Shown in pieces: positions 53,119 to 62,123 of a DNA stretch of 64,000 bases (positions are counted from its first letter, which is position 1; every line of letters begins with the position of its first letter). A program made the translations under genes and the position numbers. Where the stretch lies: the NCBI GenBank assembly GCA_016705235.1, contig JADIYP010000005.1:1-64000 (forward strand). The letters run 5' to 3'. This DNA is from Candidatus Leptovillus affinis. GTDB taxonomy: Bacteria > Chloroflexota > Anaerolineae > Promineifilales > Promineifilaceae. The notes under the pieces are model-generated. The model saw only the letters and a list, made by a program, of their open reading frames with translations, made no database searches and was not told where the DNA came from.

Positions 53119-54362
53119 GAAGATTCGGGGTGGGTGGGTATGTGTTGGATAACGGCCGTATACACCTCATCCAGCGCGTGTTGGACAGTTTCTTTGGCGG
53201 CCGCCGGTCCGCCGCCCTGGGCGTAGATTGGGCTGCCACCGCCGCCGCCCTGGCCTAAAGCGGCAAAAGCTGTAGACAACAGCAATTTCATGTTTCCTGG
53301 CGCAGTCTCAGACCGGGCAAATACAAACTGCGTCTTCGTTCCAACCTGTCCCAATAAAACGATTACGCCGGGATGTTGGGTTAATTGTGAAGCCATGCTT
53401 TTCAAGTCCGTTTGATCCTGGTCGGCAAATAGCTGCTTGACGATGGTTACGTCTCCCAGTTTATCACCTTCGTTTAAGAATTGCAGCGCAGCCAGCCGCT
53501 GCCGTTCCTGCTGCTCTTTTTTCAGATGGCGCTGCGTCTCGCGGGCTTCTTCGCGTAATCGCACAACCGCCTCGGTGAGTTGATCGGCGCCGGTGGTAAA
53601 CGTGGTGGTCAGCGCGCTGATAATCTCATGTTTTTGGCCATAATCTTGTAAAGCGCGGCCGCCGCAAGCAAATTCGACGCGCAGTTTTTCGCCGCGCTTT
53701 TCGGTTTTGATGATTTTGAGCAGGCCAACGCCGCCGGTTTGGCTGACGTGGGTGCCGCCGCAGGCGGTGAGGTCAAAATCCTGGATGTGAACCAGGCGAA
53801 GTTCGTCGCCGTTGGTGGCCGGGATTTTGCGGATGGGCAGCGTTTTGGCTGCCGCCCGGGTGACGAATTGGACGGTGATGGGGCGATTTTGCCAGATGAT
53901 CTGGTTGGCAAGCTGCTCGACGGATGTTAGAACGGCCGTATCCATCTCCGTCGTCTCTAAATCAATCGTCACATTGTTATCGCTTAAATGAAAGCCAACC
54001 GTCTCCGCCTCCGCCAGACGGATAAATGCCTGAGAAAGGATATGTTGGCCAGTGTGCTGCTGCATATGGTCCAGCCGCCGGTTCCAATCCACCGCTCCGC
54101 TGATTGTTTGCCCAATGGTTAAACCCTCGGCCTGCGTTCTGGGCAGCCAGTGCAAAACAGCCCCATCTGGTTCGCGCACGGTTACGTCGATAACCGGAAT
54201 CTGGTCAATCCAGCCGCGATCCGCCGGTTGCCCGCCAGATGTTGGGTAAAAATAGGTGAAATCCAGGACGATGGCGGCCCGGTTTCCCTCTATGAATTTC
54301 TCGGTAATGGTTGTGGAAAAGGTTGTGGTGTACGCGTCCTGATAATAGCGTCTAGCTCTCAT
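53115..54362 (-). CDS. Alanyl-tRNA editing protein AlaX (long form with DHHA1 domain)
   Basis: A 415-residue trans-editing enzyme of the AlaX-L type that hydrolyses mischarged Ser/Gly-tRNA(Ala). The N-terminal beta domain (YPTSGGQPADRG) resembles the C-Ala-associated region of AlaRS. The editing domain has the zinc motifs HMQQHTGQH and CGGTHV. A helical linker (LKKEQQERQRLAALQ) and a DHHA1 domain ending GGGGGSPIYAQGGGP follow. The start is set at 54362 (MRARRYYQ), overlapping the end of the histidine kinase gene by 11 bases; longer frames lie inside that gene. Its stop overlaps the next ATG. Confidence 0.9.
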   Translation of the reverse strand: MRARRYYQDAYTTTFSTTITEKFIEGNRAAIVLDFTYFYPTSGGQPADRGWIDQIPVIDVTVREPDGAVLHWLPRTQAEGLTIGQTISGAVDWNRRLDHMQQHTGQHILSQAFIRLAEAETVGFHLSDNNVTIDLETTEMDTAVLTSVEQLANQIIWQNRPITVQFVTRAAAKTLPIRKIPATNGDELRLVHIQDFDLTACGGTHVSQTGGVGLLKIIKTEKRGEKLRVEFACGGRALQDYGQKHEIISALTTTFTTGADQLTEAVVRLREEARETQRHLKKEQQERQRLAALQFLNEGDKLGDVTIVKQLFADQDQTDLKSMASQLTQHPGVIVLLGQVGTKTQFVFARSETAPGNMKLLLSTAFAALGQGGGGGSPIYAQGGGPAAAKETVQHALDEVYTAVIQHIPTHPESS

Positions 54363-56478
54363 TACGTCGTCTGCTTTCCATCCAGATTGGCAGGGTAAAA
54401 TTGAACCGCGCGCCGCCGCCGGGGGCATCGTCTACCCATATTTTGCCGCCGTGGGCTTCTACGGCGAGGCGGCAAAACGCCAAACCAAGCCCCAGCCCTT
54501 TGGAATAGGTGTCTGTTTTAATGCGGCGGAACTTTTCAAAGATAGTGTCGCGGAGCGCTTCAGGAATCCCTTCGCCCTGATCGCTGATGCTGATGAGGAT
54601 GTAGTCCGCGTCGTTTTGTCGGGCGTCGAAGGTTATTTGCAGGCTGTCTGGGCTGTATTTGATGGCGTTGTCTAGCAAATTAATGAGGACGCGCCGAATC
54701 ATGTCTTCCTGAGCGTAAATGTCTGGTAAGGCCGCAGGGATGTTGCGAATCAATTCGATTTCCCGTCTTTCGTAGCTGGGTTTCACGGTGTCCCAAACGT
54801 CTTCGACCAATTTGGTCAGGGTTACTCTGCTTTGTTCGGTGATGGGGTGGCCCGCTTCCAGGGAGTTGATATCCAGCAGGGAGCGAATGAGCGTTTGCAG
54901 GCGGCTGCTGCTGCGCATGGCGATATCCACCATTTCCATAAGGATGGGGTTGCTGTCTTCTGGTAGTTCGTAGGTGAGCAGTTCCAGGCTGGAGATGACG
55001 TTTCCCAGGGGGCTTTGCAGGTCGTGGAAGAGCATGGCCTGGAGGTCTTTGCGCATTTCTTCCAGTTCGATTTGTTTGGAAATGTCGTGGTGGATCCACT
55101 GGATCAGTTCGCTGTCGCCGTAGGGCGTGCGTTTGGTGTAGATTTCGACGTGGATGCGACGGCCGTTTTTGGCCACAATCTGGCTGTTAAACACGCGCAC
55201 AGAGTGGGGCTGCATCCGCCGCACATTGGGCAGCGAGGCTTCCGGAATGTGCAAGTCTTTGATGGTCATTTGCAGCAGTTCCTGGCGTGAATAGCCCATA
55301 AAGGCAAAAGCGCGTCGGTTTGCTTCGATGATTTTTCCCGAAAAATCAGCCAGGATGATGGGGTCGATGCTGTCTTGGAACAGGCCGGTGTAGCGAGATT
55401 CAGCCACCTGCGTAAGGGTGAACTGCTGCGCGTTGGCAATCGCGCTGCTGGCGATGTTTGCCAGATTTACCAACAAGTTCAGATCGTCGTTGGTGAAGAC
55501 GCTGTTTATAGGATTGATCGCCTGGATGGTTCCCAAGACGTCGCCCTTGTAGGTCATCGGGGCGCAAATCATGGCGCGGGTCTGGTATCCGGTCCGTTCG
55601 TCGCCCATGGGTTTAAAGCGCAGATCGGCGCTGGTGTCGGGCACGTGTGCCGGGGTGCTGGTTTCCATGACCCAGCCAGATAGCCCATGATTGGATGGCA
55701 GGCGCAGCCCCACAATGCTTTCGCTGCCAATGCCTTCGGCGACCTGGTAAACGAGTTCGTTGCTTTGTTTGTCCACAAGGGCAATGGAGATGGCTTCGGC
55801 GTGGAGCAAGTCGTTCATTTGCGCCAGCATGAGCTGCATCACTTCGTTGATGTTTAGGGTGGAATTAATGGTGCGGCTGGCGTCGTTGAGCAGGGAGGAG
55901 ATGCGGAGTTGGCGGCGAGATTCTTCCAGGAGGCGGGCGTTTTCGATGGCGTTGGTGGCCTGGTTGGAAACGGCCGTTAACAATGCCAAATCGCGTTGAT
56001 TAAACTGCCTTTTGCCTGGCTTGCGAATGGTAGCCGCGCCGATTGTGCGTTCGCCAATCTTAAACGGCGTACACATGATCGACCAGGAGTCGCGCACAGT
56101 GGCATGATCTTTGCTGCGCGGCAGCCAGCGGGGGTCTGTGCAAGAATCATCAATGATCACCGGCTCGCCGTGGCGCACGACCAAACCGGCCAGGCCCTCT
56201 TCTAAGATATTTTTATAAAACAGGTCGCTGTTATTCTCGATGGGGTTGTCGCCGGCCGGCCAGATGTGTTCAACCTGGAAATGCTCGTTGACCAGGATAA
56301 TGCTGCCATCGGCGGCTTCTAGCTGGCGCACGACGATCATGAAGACGCGGGGCAAGAGCGCGCTGAGATCACGGCCGTCTGCCTCGACTTGCGTCAGAAT
56401 ATGGCTGACTTCGTACAGGGCCTGTAATCTCTTGCTGGCCTCTTCGTCTTCTATGATTTGTACGTTCGAGATGTCCAT
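54352..56478 (-). CDS. Soluble sensor histidine kinase, GAF-GAF-PAS-HisKA-HATPase
   Basis: A 708-residue histidine kinase without membrane spans. Two GAF domains lie at about residues 20-185 and 200-360 (the second has LSGWVMETSTPAHVPDT), followed by a PAS domain at about 365-475 (IIEANRRAFAFMGYS). The dimerisation helix carries H485 in LFHDLQSPLGNV. The ATPase domain has the N box with N604 (LLDNAIKYSP), G1 box DQGEGIP and G2 box GLGLGLAFC. All catalytic residues are kept. No response regulator is adjacent; instead it heads a tight operon with an AlaX and a degenerate MBL-fold gene. The signal is unknown but is likely cytoplasmic or a small diffusible molecule. Confidence 0.92.
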   Translation of the reverse strand: MDISNVQIIEDEEASKRLQALYEVSHILTQVEADGRDLSALLPRVFMIVVRQLEAADGSIILVNEHFQVEHIWPAGDNPIENNSDLFYKNILEEGLAGLVVRHGEPVIIDDSCTDPRWLPRSKDHATVRDSWSIMCTPFKIGERTIGAATIRKPGKRQFNQRDLALLTAVSNQATNAIENARLLEESRRQLRISSLLNDASRTINSTLNINEVMQLMLAQMNDLLHAEAISIALVDKQSNELVYQVAEGIGSESIVGLRLPSNHGLSGWVMETSTPAHVPDTSADLRFKPMGDERTGYQTRAMICAPMTYKGDVLGTIQAINPINSVFTNDDLNLLVNLANIASSAIANAQQFTLTQVAESRYTGLFQDSIDPIILADFSGKIIEANRRAFAFMGYSRQELLQMTIKDLHIPEASLPNVRRMQPHSVRVFNSQIVAKNGRRIHVEIYTKRTPYGDSELIQWIHHDISKQIELEEMRKDLQAMLFHDLQSPLGNVISSLELLTYELPEDSNPILMEMVDIAMRSSSRLQTLIRSLLDINSLEAGHPITEQSRVTLTKLVEDVWDTVKPSYERREIELIRNIPAALPDIYAQEDMIRRVLINLLDNAIKYSPDSLQITFDARQNDADYILISISDQGEGIPEALRDTIFEKFRRIKTDTYSKGLGLGLAFCRLAVEAHGGKIWVDDAPGGGARFNFTLPIWMESRRRNES

Positions 56479-56746
56479 AACTGTTCTGAATTCTAGGTAA
56501 TGGTTCTTCTATCGATTATACGCCATATCTTCGACATGCCTACCGTTAATTTTAAACAAAAGAAGTGCTTTGGGTAACTGCAAGCCTGTAAACTCTTGTT
56601 TTTGACCTTGGGCAAGGTTTATACCGCCACTAGTTGGCGACCGAAAATCGTTGAGTCTCCGGTCGCCAAGCGCCGAATGCGCGGCGGTCTTGTTTGTCTG
56701 AAGCCGAGAAAATTATTTGGTTTGCACGGCCGTCTTACCCGGCCAA
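56479..56746. other. Gap with a 10-bp stem-loop
   Basis: TTGGCGACCG (56634-56643) and CGGTCGCCAA (56660-56669) form a perfect stem with a 16-base loop, with a partial second stem next to it (GCGCCGAATGCGCGGCGG). It lies 3-prime of the metalloprotease gene but lacks a T run. No ORF is apparent. Confidence 0.5.
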
Positions 56747-58129
56747 TTAACGGGCTATAGACGGCAAGTACGTATATAAAATCTGGTCAACAGAACGAAC
56801 CGTGAACGATGCCGTGTCGGAAGCGGTTCCGTCTTCAACCTGCACCGTCACCAGAGCATTGCCCAGCCAATTGGTCGTAGGATTGATGCTGATCATGGCC
56901 CCGTTTAATGTAACGCCGGCGGCCGGATCCGGCGTGTTGATAATGGAGTACGTCAACTCGTTCAGGCCGCTGGTTCCCAAGATGGTGTAATGGGTCAAAT
57001 CAAGCGCGTCCGACCGTGATTCATTTTTGAGCAGCAATTGGTCTGGCAAGGAAAAAAATGTCGGTGGGGTATAAATGGGTCCGGTTGACCAACCCATATC
57101 CCGAAAGATGCCCAGAACGATGGGGCCGGGGTTGTAGTTTGTTTCCCCTTTGGCCAATGAATAGGTCATCAGGGCATTCGGCGTGCTGTTATAAATCTCG
57201 CCCAGATGTGAATAGCTGGACCCTGGGCGCCAGGTGGTGGGAGCATACAAAGCCACGCGCGCGCCGCCGTTGGCCGCATTGGCGTTCGGGCCATTAAAAT
57301 AGAGGGCATTGCTGATGAGCTGATCGCCCAAGAGGGTGGATAGATTTGGGAAAGAAAGCAACGGCTGACTGGCATTGTTTTCGCTGTAGTGGTCATAGAC
57401 CAAGGGATTGATTGGCGTGGGCAGAGAACCGGGATAACCCCAGGAGCCAATGCCGCTAGAAACACTCATGGAGCCTAAAAAGCCCAGGCCGTGGCCAAGT
57501 TCGTGCAAGACGACCGTCGTAAAATTGTAGTCGGTGCTGGGGGTGGTGCTGCCCGTGCCGAAATACCAGTTGGCGTAAACGCTGCTAAATCGGGCGACTA
57601 CTTCGGGGCTGCCGCCATTCAGGTCGGCGCCGGCCAGGGCATTGGCCAGGGCGACGGGATACCACGTCGAAGCGCGGGGGAAGCTGACATTGTTGCGATG
57701 AACTGTGTATGGGCCGGCCGAACCGAGAACGCCTGGATCTAATGGGGTCCATTCAGCGTTAACAACGATGGGTACTGGGGAGTTGATGAGCGTTTCCCAA
57801 ATATCGACGGCAAATTGAAAGGCTGTTTTGGCTTGGGGATTTAAATCCCAGGTTGTGGCGGCGTCGACGTAATTGACGATGATCGTGGCGGTGGCGGTTG
57901 AATCCGGGTCGCGGGCATCGAAATGGGCAGGGGGCAGTACGGGTTTGGCGCTGCTTACCCAATCATCGCTGCGCAAGACGACATATTCTCCGGTGGAAAC
58001 AACGCGGGTATCTGGTTCGGGTGCGGCGGTGGGCGTGGTTTGGGCCGCAGATGTGGCGACCAGACTGAAGAGCAAACAAATCAATAGGATTAATAGGCTG
58101 GCTGTTTTGACGCTAGGCTTTGAAAACAT
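56747..58129 (-). CDS. Secreted zinc metalloprotease-like protein
   Basis: A 460-residue exported protein. A signal peptide (SLLILLICLLFSLVATSAAQ) is followed by a catalytic region with VVLHELGHGLGFLGSM: H209, E210 and H213 form the HExxH zinc site. The third position of HExxHxxGxxH is Gly, so the third ligand must come from elsewhere. Sequence before it (IIVNYVDAATTW, AVDIWETLINSPVPIVV) resembles the start of matrixin-like folds. A C-terminal beta domain (SLPDQLLLKNESRSDALDLT, LGNALVTVQVEDGTASDTAS) looks cadherin/Ig-like and the protein ends in YTYLPSIAR. No ACGGCCGT lies inside the coding part. It has no operon partner. Confidence 0.72.
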   Translation of the reverse strand: MFSKPSVKTASLLILLICLLFSLVATSAAQTTPTAAPEPDTRVVSTGEYVVLRSDDWVSSAKPVLPPAHFDARDPDSTATATIIVNYVDAATTWDLNPQAKTAFQFAVDIWETLINSPVPIVVNAEWTPLDPGVLGSAGPYTVHRNNVSFPRASTWYPVALANALAGADLNGGSPEVVARFSSVYANWYFGTGSTTPSTDYNFTTVVLHELGHGLGFLGSMSVSSGIGSWGYPGSLPTPINPLVYDHYSENNASQPLLSFPNLSTLLGDQLISNALYFNGPNANAANGGARVALYAPTTWRPGSSYSHLGEIYNSTPNALMTYSLAKGETNYNPGPIVLGIFRDMGWSTGPIYTPPTFFSLPDQLLLKNESRSDALDLTHYTILGTSGLNELTYSIINTPDPAAGVTLNGAMISINPTTNWLGNALVTVQVEDGTASDTASFTVRSVDQILYTYLPSIAR

Positions 58130-58153
58130 ATCATTCTCCTTTGAAATTTACGC

Positions 58154-58216
58154 CTCGTAGCCGCTTTATCCTTACCGCGTATTTTTCAGAGCGCGGTAAG
58201 GATACCGCGGCTACAA
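58154..58216. repeat. Palindrome family GTAGCCGC ... GCGGCTAC
   Basis: GTAGCCGCTTTATCCTTACC is followed by GCG, a short loop and CGCGGTAAGGATACCGCGGC ending TAC. It is a close copy of the hairpin at 7608-7651 and lies between two same-strand genes. Confidence 0.85.
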
Positions 58217-58252
58217 ACTAATCTAAAGTCCAAACTTATATTTGAACGAACC

Positions 58253-59254
58253 CTAAGCAAGTTGTAAGCTGGGGATGACGTCGATATCAAGGGAATCTCG
58301 ACGGCCGTTCACGTAATGCCAGTGCGCGGCGGCCCCAATCATGGCGGCGTTGTCGGTGCAGAGAATCGGCGGCGGGTAAAATACAGGCGCCGTGATTTTC
58401 TCGCTCATGGCCTGGCGCAAACCGCTGTTGGCCGAAACGCCGCCGGCCAGGTGAACGGCCGTTACCCCATGCGCGGCGGCGGCGCGTTCCGTTTTAGTCA
58501 CCAGCACATCGATCACCGCCGCCTGAAAACTGGCGGCCAGATCGTTGAGGCGCATGGAACCGGGGTGTTTTTGTGTTTCTCGCAGAACGGCCGTTTTCAG
58601 ACCGCTAAAACTAAAATTAAACGCATCTTCCATTATGGCGCGCGGAAACTGGTAGGCGTTGGGATTGCCCAGCCTGGCGGCTTTGTCGATGGCCGGCCCG
58701 CCGGGGAAAGGCAGCCCCAGAACACGGCCTACTTTGTCGAACGCCTCGCCGGCCGCATCGTCTAATGTGCCGCCGAGATGTTTGTAACGGCCGTGATCGG
58801 TCATCAAATAGAGTTCCGTGTGGCCGCCGCTCACCACCAACGTCAGGATGGGAAACTGGATTTCGGCCGCCTTGCGTGACAACCACAACGAGTAAATGTG
58901 CCCTTCGATGTGGTTAATGCCCAACAGCGGCTTGTTCCGGCCCAGGGCGATCCCCTTGGCCATGTTTACGCCCACCAGCAGCGAGCCGACCAATCCCGGC
59001 CCCTGAGTCACCGCCAGGCAATCTAGATCATCAAAGCCCATGTGGGCTTCGTTCATGGCCTGCATCACTACTGGGTGAATAACCTCGATGTGACGGCGGG
59101 AGGCGACCTCAGGGAAGACGCCGCCGTACTGCGCGTGCAAATCGATCTGGCTGGCAATGACATTGCTCAAGATGGTCGTGCCGTTTTCAATGACGGCTGC
59201 GGCCGTTTCGTCACAAGAGGTTTCAATCGCAAGAATTCGGGTTGTTTGGTTCAT
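58253..59254 (-). CDS. tsaD: tRNA N6-adenosine threonylcarbamoyltransferase TsaD
   Basis: A 333-residue TsaD/Kae1 enzyme that transfers threonylcarbamoyl to A37 of tRNAs reading ANN codons. The N-terminus has LAIETSCDETAAAV, then PEVASRRHIE and QGPGLVGSLLVG; the metal-binding motif is HIEGHIYS. VSGGHTELYL and GRVLGLPFPGGP follow, with LAGGVSANSGLR near the end. The start at 59254 is fixed by family fit and by a TAATG overlap with the selA stop; the long frame to 59740 lies inside selA. Length is normal for the family. Its partner genes tsaB/tsaE are not in the window. Confidence 0.96.
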   Translation of the reverse strand: MNQTTRILAIETSCDETAAAVIENGTTILSNVIASQIDLHAQYGGVFPEVASRRHIEVIHPVVMQAMNEAHMGFDDLDCLAVTQGPGLVGSLLVGVNMAKGIALGRNKPLLGINHIEGHIYSLWLSRKAAEIQFPILTLVVSGGHTELYLMTDHGRYKHLGGTLDDAAGEAFDKVGRVLGLPFPGGPAIDKAARLGNPNAYQFPRAIMEDAFNFSFSGLKTAVLRETQKHPGSMRLNDLAASFQAAVIDVLVTKTERAAAAHGVTAVHLAGGVSANSGLRQAMSEKITAPVFYPPPILCTDNAAMIGAAAHWHYVNGRRDSLDIDVIPSLQLA

Positions 59255-60666
59255 TAGCTTTGTCGGTTTTGTTCGTTGTTTATGGTTTGGATGAGCAGGC
59301 GAATGAGCGTTCCAGACTGGTCGGGCAAGACGGTGCGCGGGTCTAGGAGGTAACGGCCGTCTTGAATGCGTCCAATTACCGGCGGCGACTGGGCGCGCAG
59401 GGCGGCTGCCAGGGCGTCGGGATTGGCGGCGTCGATGGCGACCAGGCGGGTGGGCAGGGTTGTGCCGGGCAAACTGCCGCCGCCCACGGTAGAGAACCCA
59501 TCGACCACTACGGCCGTGATGCCCTGCTCTTGCAAATGTGCCGCCCAGGTATCGGCCACGTCGCCAAGTTCGTTTGTGGAGCGGGCGATCATTTGCCAGA
59601 CGGGCACGGCCGTTTCCGCTTCTTCCTTTAAGTAATGGGTCAGCGTAGCCGCCAGGGCCGCCAGGGCTAATTTGTCCGCGCGGACGGCTCGCGCCAATGG
59701 GTGGCGTTTGATGGCGCTCAGCAAATCGGCGCGGCCGCACAAAATGCCTGCCTGCGGACCGCCCAACAGCTTGTCGCCGCTGAATGCGACCACATCGCAG
59801 CCGGCCGTCAGACCGTCGATCACGGTCGGTTCGGCCTCCAGGCCATAGGCTGCCACATCCAGCAGCGCGCCGCTGCCCTGGTCGTAGAGCAGCACCAGGT
59901 TGTGGGCGTGGGCCAGTTCGGCCAGTTCGGCCAGCGATGGCTCGGTGGTGAAGCCGATGATCTTAAAATTTGAGTGATGGGCCACCAGGATGGCGGCGGT
60001 GTTTTCGGTGATGGCCGCTGCGTAATCGCGCAGGTGGGTGCGGTTGGTTGTGCCTACTTCTACCAGTTTGGCCCCCGATTGAGCCATCACATCCGGCACG
60101 CGGAAGCCGCCGCCAATTTCCACCAATTGTCCCCGGCTGATGATTACCTCGCGGCCCTGGCAGAGGGCGGTGAGCATCAACAGGACAGCCGCCGCGTTGT
60201 TGTTGACCACGCTGGCTGCCTCGGCATTTGTCAGGCGGGTAAGGAGCTTTTCGGCGTGGACGGAGCGGGAACCGCGCTGACCGGCTTCTAAATCGTATTC
60301 CAATGTGGCATAACCGCGGCTGACGGCCGTTACCGCCGCCAGCGCCGTTTCGCTCAGCGGGGCGCGTCCCAAATTTGTGTGGACAATGACGCCGGTGGCG
60401 TTGATGACCGGCGTGAGGGTGGGCGTAAACCACGCTTCCAGCCATTCACGTGCTGCCTGAACCAGCATGGCGGTCATGGGCAGGGAGGTGGCGCCGGCAA
60501 GTACGGCCGTGCGCTGTTCGTCGAGGGTTGCGCGGAGGGCTTCCAGGGTGAGGGAACGGCCGTATTCGGCTTGCAAATCAATCGTCACCGGCAGGCGCAG
60601 CAGCCGATCGATACTTGGGAGTTCGCGTAGAAGCGCTTGTTGCTGTTCTGTCACTCTTTCGCTCAT
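59254..60666 (-). CDS. selA: L-seryl-tRNA(Sec) selenium transferase SelA
   Basis: A 470-residue PLP enzyme that converts Ser-tRNA(Sec) to Sec-tRNA(Sec). Recognisable parts are the N-terminal ELPSIDRLLRLP, PVINATGVIVHTNLGRAPL, VNNNAAAVLL, GGGFRVPDVMAQSGAKLVEVGTTNRT-type text (seen in two pieces), and the PLP lysine in AFSGDKLLGGPQAGI. The end has PPVIGRIQDGRYLLDPRTV. The length matches E. coli SelA (463). Its presence implies selenoprotein synthesis, but selB, selD and tRNA(Sec) were not found in the window. It overlaps tsaD by one base (TAATG), so both are probably made from one message. Confidence 0.95.
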   Translation of the reverse strand: MSERVTEQQQALLRELPSIDRLLRLPVTIDLQAEYGRSLTLEALRATLDEQRTAVLAGATSLPMTAMLVQAAREWLEAWFTPTLTPVINATGVIVHTNLGRAPLSETALAAVTAVSRGYATLEYDLEAGQRGSRSVHAEKLLTRLTNAEAASVVNNNAAAVLLMLTALCQGREVIISRGQLVEIGGGFRVPDVMAQSGAKLVEVGTTNRTHLRDYAAAITENTAAILVAHHSNFKIIGFTTEPSLAELAELAHAHNLVLLYDQGSGALLDVAAYGLEAEPTVIDGLTAGCDVVAFSGDKLLGGPQAGILCGRADLLSAIKRHPLARAVRADKLALAALAATLTHYLKEEAETAVPVWQMIARSTNELGDVADTWAAHLQEQGITAVVVDGFSTVGGGSLPGTTLPTRLVAIDAANPDALAAALRAQSPPVIGRIQDGRYLLDPRTVLPDQSGTLIRLLIQTINNEQNRQS

Positions 60667-60759
60667 AATTTGGCTATCAGGCTCCCACGGGTATCGGGGC
60701 TAGAAGACGCAAAGCGGAAAATCTCAATTGAATATGTGGCGGTGTTTGCTGGCTGCGTA

Positions 60760-61269
60760 TCATGACTCTTTGGTCAGGGTGATGGTCGATGCGCGGGCAC
60801 GAATTTGCAGCATAATCTCCAGCAATACCAGCACGGCGGCTACCAATGCCGCCACTGCCAATCCCAACGCCCGATTCATTTGCAGCCAGATGCAAAAGGA
60901 GACCCAAATACCGGCCCACATAGCCTGGCGCAAGGTCACATGAAATTGCGGCGGCATGGAACGGCCGGAGCGATGATCCAGGTAGCGGCTGAAGCGTTTG
61001 TTGATGAAGTAAGCGATTGGGAGCATCAGGCCGGTGACGGCAACGAGAACTGCGCCAAGAAAAGCCAGGATGATTTCTTTATTGGCCGCTTCGAGAATGG
61101 AAGCTGCTTCGACTTCGCCCTGGGCAGTAGAGCGCACCAGATCCAACCGCACAACGTCAAACGGCCACCAATTATTCACAATGTGCTGCATGGCTAGCAG
61201 GCCAATGATGCATAAGGCCAAGCCTAATAAAAGTGTGGGTAAGATTCCGAGCCGCTGAAACTGTTTCAT
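60760..61269 (-). CDS. Small integral membrane protein, unknown family
   Basis: A 169-residue protein with about four hydrophobic segments: LLLGLALCIIGLLAM, LAFLGAVLVAVTGLMLPIAY, AMWAGIWVSFCIWLQ and LAVAALVAAVLVLLEIML. The order of segments and the short cytoplasmic loops (KRFSRYLDHRSGRSMPP) suggest a simple polytopic protein. I do not recognise a family. It is on the same strand as selA, 93 bp upstream of it, so co-transcription is possible. It is divergent from the gene at 61364. Confidence 0.6.
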   Translation of the reverse strand: MKQFQRLGILPTLLLGLALCIIGLLAMQHIVNNWWPFDVVRLDLVRSTAQGEVEAASILEAANKEIILAFLGAVLVAVTGLMLPIAYFINKRFSRYLDHRSGRSMPPQFHVTLRQAMWAGIWVSFCIWLQMNRALGLAVAALVAAVLVLLEIMLQIRARASTITLTKES

Positions 61270-61363
61270 GGTGGCATTATATCCTGCTGTGAAAACACGG
61301 CAAAAGGGTTATACTAAAATCTGGCAAAGGGCAGTGATTTGAACCAGGAACACAGGGTTTGTG

Positions 61364-61630
61364 ATGGGCGAAATGTGGAATCGAAAACGATCAGTGGAAG
61401 AAAGTCCGACGCAGTGGAGCGTGATCCTGGCGATTCTGTTGATATTGGTGACGCCCTGTGTGGGATTGAGCGCATTGGGCTATTTTTTGGTTAATGGCGA
61501 GTCTACGGCCGTGCTGCTGACCACTGTGGCCTTGTGCCTGTTTGCCCTGGCTGTGCCAATCATGGCCTTGTTTGTCCTCAATCGCCGGTCGCGTGAGGAT
61601 AAGCGGCGGCGGGAAGCGAATCGCGGTTAG
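61364..61630 (+). CDS. Small two-span membrane protein, unknown
   Basis: An 88-residue protein with two hydrophobic segments (ILAILLILVTPCVGLSALGY and AVLLTTVALCLFALAVPIMA) and a basic tail (NRRSREDKRRREANRG). A GTG at 61361 is an alternative start. It overlaps the end of the convergent next gene by four bases. No family recognised. Confidence 0.55.
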   Translation: MGEMWNRKRSVEESPTQWSVILAILLILVTPCVGLSALGYFLVNGESTAVLLTTVALCLFALAVPIMALFVLNRRSREDKRRREANRG

Positions 61631-62100
61631 CGGTTCTGGCTTTCTGGCGCGTGGCGCAGCAGGTGGAGCAGGGCTTGCCCGTAGGTTTCGCCAGGGGTGG
61701 GGGCGTTGAAGGTGATGGACTGCTGCTGAAAGGTGATGCTGAGGAGGTAACGGCCGTCTCTTTGCAGCGCCAGCGATAGATGTGTTTCCGGTTCAACCTT
61801 ATCCAGCGTAAAAATCACCTCTTGCCGCAGCTGCTCCTCGGTGGGAACCCAAACGACCTCTTGCAGCATCACATAATCCATGGCCCATTCCGATGTGCCA
61901 TGAAAGGTGATGGCCGGCCAACCGCGCAGCAGGGTTTGTGAGGCCAGCATATCGGCCAGCACAAAAATTCGGCCGTCCAGATCGCTGCCGGGAATGGCAA
62001 AAAAGTCATTGTAGGTTGGTTTCCACAGAAGACCGGCGTCGTTCAGGTCTTGGGCAAGCTGTATAGAGATCATGGTTAATTGTTCCTCTGAGTGTGACAT
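61627..62100 (-). CDS. Conserved-looking hypothetical soluble protein
   Basis: A 157-residue soluble protein with text such as AQDLNDAGLLWKPTYNDFF, ADMLASQTLLRGWPAITFHG and WVPTEEQLRQEVIF. It resembles short proteins seen in other Chloroflexi genomes, which I recall only vaguely and cannot name with confidence. An ATG at 62073 (MISIQLAQDL) is an alternative start. There are no membrane spans and no catalytic motif. It is convergent with the small membrane protein gene. Confidence 0.55.
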   Translation of the reverse strand: MSHSEEQLTMISIQLAQDLNDAGLLWKPTYNDFFAIPGSDLDGRIFVLADMLASQTLLRGWPAITFHGTSEWAMDYVMLQEVVWVPTEEQLRQEVIFTLDKVEPETHLSLALQRDGRYLLSITFQQQSITFNAPTPGETYGQALLHLLRHAPESQNR

Positions 62101-62123
62101 TGGTAGTTGGTGTTACGCACTCG

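Noticed and set aside
59255..59740. N-terminal extension of TsaD by about 160 residues
   Set aside because: It lies inside selA in another frame, is Arg/Pro-rich like a shadow, and TsaD family proteins start at MNQTTRILAIE.
60667..60759. tRNA(Sec) gene next to selA
   Set aside because: Searched the gaps around selA by eye; no 90-100 base cloverleaf or GGTTCGA-like T-loop was found.
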